Shown: positions 6,128 to 10,447 of the stretch, in pieces
Position numbering within the stretch: the first letter of the stretch is position 1
Layout: every line of letters begins with the position of its first letter
Source of the DNA: Pseudomonadota bacterium
GTDB lineage: Bacteria > Myxococcota > Bradymonadia > UBA4248
Assembly: GCA_017629415.1 (NCBI GenBank)
Contig: JAGBXG010000017.1
Span: 1 to 10,447 of the forward strand
Direction: 5' to 3'
Length of the DNA: 10,447 nucleotides
Notes under the pieces: model-generated
Told to the model about the DNA's origin: nothing
Databases searched by the model: none
The model's input: only the letters and a program-made list of their open reading frames with translations
Translations under genes and position numbers: made by a program

Positions 6128-7486
6128 ATGACTCAAAATAAATACTTCGGAACAGACGGCATTCGCGGGTTGGCGAATCAATTTCCCATGACTGTCGATG
6201 TGGCTCTCAACCTCGGCAAAGCACTCGTCGCCATGCTTCCGAAGCGCGGTTCTTCTTTCAAAGTCCTCATCGGAAAAGATACCCGACGTTCGGGATATAT
6301 GTTCGAAGCGGCATTGGCCGCCGGTGTCAACGCCATGAACGGCGATGTGCTCTTCACAGGCCCCTTGCCAACACCAGCCATTGCCCATCTGACAACCGCC
6401 ATGCGTTGTGATGCCGGCATTGTGATCAGTGCATCTCATAACCCATACCATGACAATGGCATCAAAATCTTCGCCGCAGACGGATACAAACTTCCCGATG
6501 ACGTGGAACATGAAATCGAAAACCTCCTAAACAACCCTGTTTCGCTCAATAATGGCACATCACCGGAGTTCATCGGACGCTCCAAACGTATTGACGATGC
6601 ACTCGGCCGTTACAATGCCTTTGTAAAATCTGCTTTCGAACGCGATTTGACACTGGACGGACTCAAAATTGTCATCGATTGTGCCAATGGGGCCGCTTAT
6701 CGTATCGCACCAACCGTCCTTGAAGAACTCGGCGCACAAATCATCACCACAGGCGTTCAACCCAACGGCTATAACATCAATGATGGCGTGGGGGCTTTAC
6801 ATCCCAACCATTGCGCTAAACTCGTCAGGGAACATCACGCACATCTCGGCATCACACTCGACGGCGATGCCGATCGCCTCATCCTTGTCGACGAACACGG
6901 CAATATCGTTGATGGCGATATGATTATGGCCATGCTCGCTGTTGACCTGAAAAAACGCGGCTTGCTGCAAAAAAATACTCTCGTAACAACAGTCATGAGC
7001 AATCTCGGACTCCATCATGCCATGCGCGCTCAAAACATCGATACCATTCAAACCAAAGTCGGCGATCGCTATGTCGTAGAAGCCATGCGTGCCAATGGTT
7101 ACAGTATCGGCGGTGAACAAAGCGGACATATCGTGATGCTCGATCATGCCACTACCGGCGACGGTCTCTTGGCTGCATTGCGCGTGCTTTCACTCGTTGC
7201 ACGCAGTGAAAAAACACTCTCAGAGCTGGCCAGTGTCATGGAAAAACTCCCGCAAGTTCTCATCAATTTCCGCGTGGATCGCAAAATCCCCATCTCCGAA
7301 CTTCCGCAAGCCACTCAAAAAATCGATGAAATATCAAAGGCTTACGGAGACACCGGACGCGTTTTGGTGCGCTATTCAGGCACAGAACCCAAATGCAGAG
7401 TCATGCTTGAAGGTCCCGATATGGATCGCCTCGAAAAAGATGCCAACACCATCGCTGATATCATTGCTAAAGAAACTTCCGCCTAG
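6128..7486 (+). CDS. glmM: Phosphoglucosamine mutase GlmM
   Basis: GlmM interconverts glucosamine-6-phosphate and glucosamine-1-phosphate on the way to UDP-N-acetylglucosamine, the precursor of peptidoglycan and lipopolysaccharide. The 452-residue length matches the family (about 445). Diagnostic motifs: KYFGTDGIRG (5-14), the phosphoserine loop GIVISASHNP (97-106, catalytic Ser103), the metal-binding loop TLDGDADR (243-250, Asp245, Asp247, Asp249), the sugar-binding GGEQSGH (328-334) and the phosphate-binding RYSGTEPK (415-422). The GEQSGH form and overall match favour GlmM over other phosphohexomutases. The start at 6128 gives the typical N-terminus, but no Shine-Dalgarno sequence is evident in the bases before it. 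The gene stands between two hairpins (6076-6095 and 7502-7532), so it is probably transcribed alone or by readthrough. No partial or broken motifs. Confidence 0.97.
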   Translation: MTQNKYFGTDGIRGLANQFPMTVDVALNLGKALVAMLPKRGSSFKVLIGKDTRRSGYMFEAALAAGVNAMNGDVLFTGPLPTPAIAHLTTAMRCDAGIVISASHNPYHDNGIKIFAADGYKLPDDVEHEIENLLNNPVSLNNGTSPEFIGRSKRIDDALGRYNAFVKSAFERDLTLDGLKIVIDCANGAAYRIAPTVLEELGAQIITTGVQPNGYNINDGVGALHPNHCAKLVREHHAHLGITLDGDADRLILVDEHGNIVDGDMIMAMLAVDLKKRGLLQKNTLVTTVMSNLGLHHAMRAQNIDTIQTKVGDRYVVEAMRANGYSIGGEQSGHIVMLDHATTGDGLLAALRVLSLVARSEKTLSELASVMEKLPQVLINFRVDRKIPISELPQATQKIDEISKAYGDTGRVLVRYSGTEPKCRVMLEGPDMDRLEKDANTIADIIAKETSA

Positions 7487-7501
7487 TGCAGCTTTAAGTT
7501 C

Positions 7502-7532
7502 CGAGCCTATGCTAACGCATACGGCTCGTTTT
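7502..7532 (+). terminator. Bulged hairpin plus T-run after glmM
   Basis: CGAGCC (7502-7507) and TATGC (7508-7512) pair with GCATA (7517-7521) and GGCTCG (7523-7528); C7522 is bulged and the loop is TAAC. Four T follow (7529-7532). It lies 15 bases after the glmM stop, so a terminator role is likely. It belongs to the same hairpin family as 7534-7563 and 3368-3399. Confidence 0.7.
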
Positions 7533-7533
7533 G

Positions 7534-7563
7534 CGGCGGCCTATGCGGTGCATACGGCCGCCG
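7534..7563 (+). repeat. Second bulged hairpin with TATGC/GCATA core
   Basis: CGGCGGCC (7534-7541) and TATGC (7542-7546) pair with GCATA (7550-7554) and GGCCGCCG (7556-7563), with C7555 bulged and a GGT loop. It follows the first hairpin after one G, and a T-rich stretch (TTCTTCATTTTTT) comes next. It may be a second, tandem terminator of glmM or part of the tsaE leader. Confidence 0.7.
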
Positions 7564-7599
7564 TTCTTCATTTTTTATCTTACCTTCTTGTTCAAAAAT

Positions 7600-8070
7600 A
7601 TGCGCTGTAACTCTCTCTCTGAAACCATAGCATTTGGCAAAAAACTGGGTACCCTGCTCCATCCCGGAGACGTGATTGCCCTGCGCGGCAACCTGGGAAT
7701 CGGTAAAACCCAACTCGTTCATGGGATTGCCCAAACTTATCTCAATGATGAAACAGCTCATGTCTGTTCACCTTCTTTCACGATCATTAACCGCTATGAA
7801 TCGGGAAATCGAGCCATTCATCACCTCGATCTTTATCGCCTCTCAACGCTTGAAGAACTCGAATCAACCGGTTATTGGGATACCATCGAGGATCCCGATG
7901 CCCTTATCCTCATTGAATGGCTTGAACAAGTCGATCGTGCACAGCCTATCGAATTTGTAACCATCGATATCCAGTTCGAAGATGAAACCGGCGATCTCGG
8001 CAATACTGCACGGCTTTTTGCTTTAGAAGGTTCCGGAGAACTTTACGAGCGGTTAAAGCCTGCTTTTTAA
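7600..8070 (+). CDS. tsaE: tRNA threonylcarbamoyladenosine biosynthesis ATPase TsaE
   Basis: TsaE is a small ATPase that works with TsaB and TsaD to make the t6A modification at position 37 of ANN-decoding tRNAs. The 156-residue product fits the family size. Seen: Walker A GNLGIGKT (30-37), the TsaE hallmark SPSFTIINRYE (57-67), HHLDLYRL (74-81, with the catalytic-type Asp77), LEELESTGYWDTIE (84-97) and the LILIEWLEQ segment (102-110, Glu106). The usual Ala in GxLGAGKT is Ile here. I chose ATG 7600 because upstream in-frame starts (TTG 7531, ATG 7543) would put the glmM-downstream hairpin inside the coding region and add residues with no family character. No strong ribosome binding site is visible. 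Neither tsaB nor tsaD is in the window. Confidence 0.94.
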   Translation: MRCNSLSETIAFGKKLGTLLHPGDVIALRGNLGIGKTQLVHGIAQTYLNDETAHVCSPSFTIINRYESGNRAIHHLDLYRLSTLEELESTGYWDTIEDPDALILIEWLEQVDRAQPIEFVTIDIQFEDETGDLGNTARLFALEGSGELYERLKPAF

Positions 8071-8095
8071 ATTCCATTTTGCATACAGTGTGGGG

Positions 8096-8114
8096 TTTAG
8101 GGCGAAGTCCCAAA
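8096..8114 (+). repeat. Short hairpin between tsaE and the lipoprotein gene
   Basis: TTTAGGGC (8096-8103) pairs with GTCCCAAA (8107-8114) around GAA, with one A-C mismatch and one G-T pair. No T-tract follows, so it is not a standard terminator. It is followed directly by AGACCTTTACG, which extends a 13-base word shared with the region after the hydrolase gene. No clear promoter was found in the 86 bases between tsaE and the lipoprotein gene. Confidence 0.4.
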
Positions 8115-8156
8115 AGACCTTTACGTATCCCCTGGATTCACTTTTTGGAGTTTATC

Positions 8157-9914
8157 ATGCGTCTGCATCCCATATTTCTGACGAGCTATCTCATTTTACT
8201 CTGCAGCTGCAACGAAAGCACAGAAACTCAGCATGAAAGTATCTGCGGTAATGGTGTGCTGGAAACCGGAGAAGGATGTGACGGTGCCATCCCCAGTCAA
8301 ATGACGTGCGCCACTGTCCTGGGAGAAGGCGCAACAGGTGTCTTATCTTGCATCAACTGTCAAATTCATACCAGCATGTGCATTGGAACAGGCACTTGCG
8401 GCAACCACCAGATTGACAACGGTGAAACCTGTGAACCTGGGGAAACAGCAATACCCACTTGCGAATCTTTGTTAGGATCAGGCTATCATGGCACTGTAAC
8501 ATGCCAGGCTTGTCAGTATGACACCTCAAACTGCATTTTGCACACATGCGGCAACGGAGCCATTGATAACGGCGAAGAATGTGACACCGTTGTGCCATGG
8601 AATCACACATGTGAAACAGAATACGGCAAAGGTGCAACCGGCACACCCGTGTGTACATCGCAATGCACGCTCGATTTTTCACTCTGTGTTCCGCCTGAAA
8701 ATACATGCGGCAATGGTGTCATCGACTCCGGCGAAGCCTGTGAACCCGGCGATGACGGTGTCCCAACTTGTGACTCTCTCATGGGAACAGGTTATGATGG
8801 AAATGTGATCTGCAAAGATTGTCAATATGATACATCAGCATGTCACTTATCCCAGGTTTGCGGAAACGGCACTGTTGAAGGCAACGAAACCTGTGACGAC
8901 GGAAACCAACAATCCAAAGACGGCTGCAGTGCCGATTGCATGACCATTGAAACCGGCAAAAAAATTACTGCCATGACTTGGAATGTCTTATTTGAATACG
9001 AGGAATGGGGCGGCAAACCCGTAGCCCCGCGCGCGATCAAATTGCACAATATACTCGCGTCTTATCCCACACTGCCGGACTTCTTAGCCTTGGAAGAATT
9101 AAGTCCCGAATGGTATCTGCCCGAAAATTTCGAACAAATCACTTCCCTGGGCTACCAAAAAGCCGTCGAAAAAGAACCAGGTTCAACGTATGAAATGTTC
9201 TCTCAAATCGTATTTTTGAAAGACAAATACACCATGATCGAATCCGGATATCAAACACTACCTGCAACAAGTACTGATGAACTGACACGCAAGAAAACTT
9301 GTGTGACATATGCCGTACTTGAAGACAAAGAAACCGGCGATAAGTTTATTCCCATGGCCACACATTGGCTGCCTAACAATGGCGTAACTTCAGATATGAC
9401 GTATGGTCAAGTCGTTGATAAAATCCTCGAAAATGAAGCCATTCGAATAGAAGGAGCCACGATTTCTGCTGCACTTATCCAAGAACTGCAAGCCAAATAC
9501 CCCGAAGCCCAAATCTTCTATGGAGGTGACCTCAACACCTTCGATCTTTCTATATTACTCAATATTTTGAATGCACCGAATATGGCTGCTTTGGTTTCCA
9601 TCTTCCAGCTCGTAGGATCTACAACAGAAATCCCAGACGATTATGTCGGTTCACATCGTTTGCTTGCCAACAACAGCGACTTGTTAGATGCCAGAACAAC
9701 GGCATTGGCCACACAAGTTGCGGTGAACGACAAACCGACAACAACAGATCCCGGCATCCCCAGTGTCATTACGGAAGCCGGAATCCCTATCGTTATTGAC
9801 TATGCCTTTTTCAGTGCATCGTTTACCTTACGAGAATATGAAGTGATGTATGGCGACAACTATGATTTGTCTGATCACCGCCCTGTTCGCATTGTGTTGG
9901 AGTATTTCAAATGA
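8157..9914 (+). CDS. Lipoprotein with Cys-rich repeats and an endonuclease/exonuclease/phosphatase domain
   Basis: A 585-residue exported lipoprotein. Residues 1-17 are a short hydrophobic signal ending in LLCS with Cys18 as the likely lipidated residue. Five Cys-rich units follow: units 1-4 (C30-C75, C81-C126, C131-C177, C184-C229) each have six Cys with gaps of 10, 9, 13, 2 (3 in unit 3) and 6 residues, and unit 5 (C235-C261) is the classic four-Cys form starting CGNGTVEGNETCDDGN. From about 268 to the end lies a DNase I-like (EEP superfamily) domain with MTWNV (Asn276), ALEE (Glu313), ATHW (His403), GGDLNT (Asp458, Asn460), IDYA (Asp548) and SDHRPV (Asp573, His574), a full set of catalytic-type residues. 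The substrate (nucleic acid, phosphoinositide, sphingomyelin or other phosphodiester) cannot be told. The start at 8157 is supported by GGAG at 8147-8150; an in-frame start at 8079 would bury the signal. The stop overlaps the next start by ATGA. Confidence 0.9.
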   Translation: MRLHPIFLTSYLILLCSCNESTETQHESICGNGVLETGEGCDGAIPSQMTCATVLGEGATGVLSCINCQIHTSMCIGTGTCGNHQIDNGETCEPGETAIPTCESLLGSGYHGTVTCQACQYDTSNCILHTCGNGAIDNGEECDTVVPWNHTCETEYGKGATGTPVCTSQCTLDFSLCVPPENTCGNGVIDSGEACEPGDDGVPTCDSLMGTGYDGNVICKDCQYDTSACHLSQVCGNGTVEGNETCDDGNQQSKDGCSADCMTIETGKKITAMTWNVLFEYEEWGGKPVAPRAIKLHNILASYPTLPDFLALEELSPEWYLPENFEQITSLGYQKAVEKEPGSTYEMFSQIVFLKDKYTMIESGYQTLPATSTDELTRKKTCVTYAVLEDKETGDKFIPMATHWLPNNGVTSDMTYGQVVDKILENEAIRIEGATISAALIQELQAKYPEAQIFYGGDLNTFDLSILLNILNAPNMAALVSIFQLVGSTTEIPDDYVGSHRLLANNSDLLDARTTALATQVAVNDKPTTTDPGIPSVITEAGIPIVIDYAFFSASFTLREYEVMYGDNYDLSDHRPVRIVLEYFK

Positions 9915-10447
9915 AACGATTCATGAGTTTAAGCTTGCTCGCATTCATGATTTCAGGCTGTGCATGGATTGACGATTTAGGCACTGACGAAAGCAAAGCA
10001 CAGTTTGAATTTTCTGCATCTGAAAATTTGCCAGAAAAATACATCTGCATATCCGAACAATTCCCACTGACATTGACAGATTTTGATGTCGACAGTCCAT
10101 GGGATGATTTGGTTCGAATTCAGATGTATGAAAATATCTCCAAACCACTCCTCACCAATCAGTTAACGGTGGTTTTTGCGCAATACAACGCAGAAACATT
10201 AGAACCTTGTCCTGAAATTGACAGTTTGGTGGGAACGACAATATCCGTGGGGCCCAATCAATGCACAAGCGTCTATATCCAGGGAAATGCCTGTCTGCCC
10301 GCATTCACAGCCCATGTTACCGGAACGATGAAGCTGACATCATTTTCGACAGAACGCAAAGGCCGTATAGAAGGCACTTTAACAGGTCAGCTTCAAGATA
10401 TTCAACGTATTCAAACGAACGATGGCAATTGGCGTGAAGTCGTCACA
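9911..10447 (+). CDS. Small lipoprotein of unknown function (cut by window edge)
   Basis: An open frame of 179 codons runs from ATG at 9911 off the right edge. Residues 1-16 are a clear lipoprotein signal (MKRFMSLSLLAFMISG) and Cys17 follows in the lipobox ISGC. The mature part is acidic and predicted beta-rich, with further Cys at 47, 101, 120 and 130 that could form disulfides after export. I recognise no domain. The start overlaps the stop of the phosphoesterase lipoprotein gene in an ATGA, so translation is probably coupled, which suggests the two products act together at the cell surface. No separate promoter is needed or seen. The C-terminus is not in the window. Confidence 0.8.
   Translation, partial: MKRFMSLSLLAFMISGCAWIDDLGTDESKAQFEFSASENLPEKYICISEQFPLTLTDFDVDSPWDDLVRIQMYENISKPLLTNQLTVVFAQYNAETLEPCPEIDSLVGTTISVGPNQCTSVYIQGNACLPAFTAHVTGTMKLTSFSTERKGRIEGTLTGQLQDIQRIQTNDGNWREVVT

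Noticed and set aside
7531..7599. Upstream TTG/ATG extension of tsaE
   Set aside because: It would encode the post-glmM hairpin and add about 20 residues unlike any TsaE N-terminus; ATG 7600 gives the family start.
8079..8156. TTG-initiated extension of the phosphoesterase lipoprotein
   Set aside because: It would place 26 residues before an otherwise proper lipoprotein signal, and GGAG at 8147-8150 clearly serves ATG 8157.

Overview
The window looks like chromosome from a deltaproteobacterial lineage of the Myxococcota/Bradymonadota type, with moderate GC in its genes. The lineage call rests on two family-level clues: an FHA domain fused to a DUF4388 domain whose opening resembles myxobacterial proteins, and an exported Cys-rich protein with CGNG-type (DUF4215-like) repeats. 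It is inference and not a database match. Most of the window is ordinary housekeeping chromosome; no phage, insertion sequence, CRISPR array, tRNA or rRNA was seen.

Layout. Positions 1-3160 (minus strand) hold secA, cut by the left edge, with an unusually long, repeat-bearing, Met-rich C-terminal tail. Positions 3161-3532 are a GC-rich, hairpin-dense intergenic stretch with the likely secA promoter and leader. Positions 3533-4339 (minus) encode an RNase Z-like metallo-beta-lactamase-fold hydrolase. Positions 4340-4592 are a divergent promoter region. On the plus strand follow an FHA-DUF4388 protein (4593-5573), a YqeY-like protein (5627-6070), phosphoglucosamine mutase GlmM (6128-7486) and the tRNA t6A factor TsaE (7600-8070). 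The right end holds two lipoprotein genes that overlap by an ATGA: a Cys-rich repeat protein fused to a DNase I-like phosphoesterase domain (8157-9914), and a small lipoprotein cut by the right edge (from 9911).

How it works together. The central genes serve general functions (protein export, cell-wall precursor synthesis, tRNA modification) and are separated by hairpin terminators, so they look like mostly independent units and not one operon. The two lipoproteins at the right end are translationally coupled and probably form a surface-exposed module.

The points most worth a second look are the SecA tail repeats, a family of bulged hairpins with a TAT(GC)...(GC)ATAC core in two distant intergenic regions, the A-B-A-B six-Cys repeat architecture of the exported phosphoesterase, and a terminator whose T-tract directly adjoins the ribosome binding site of the next gene.
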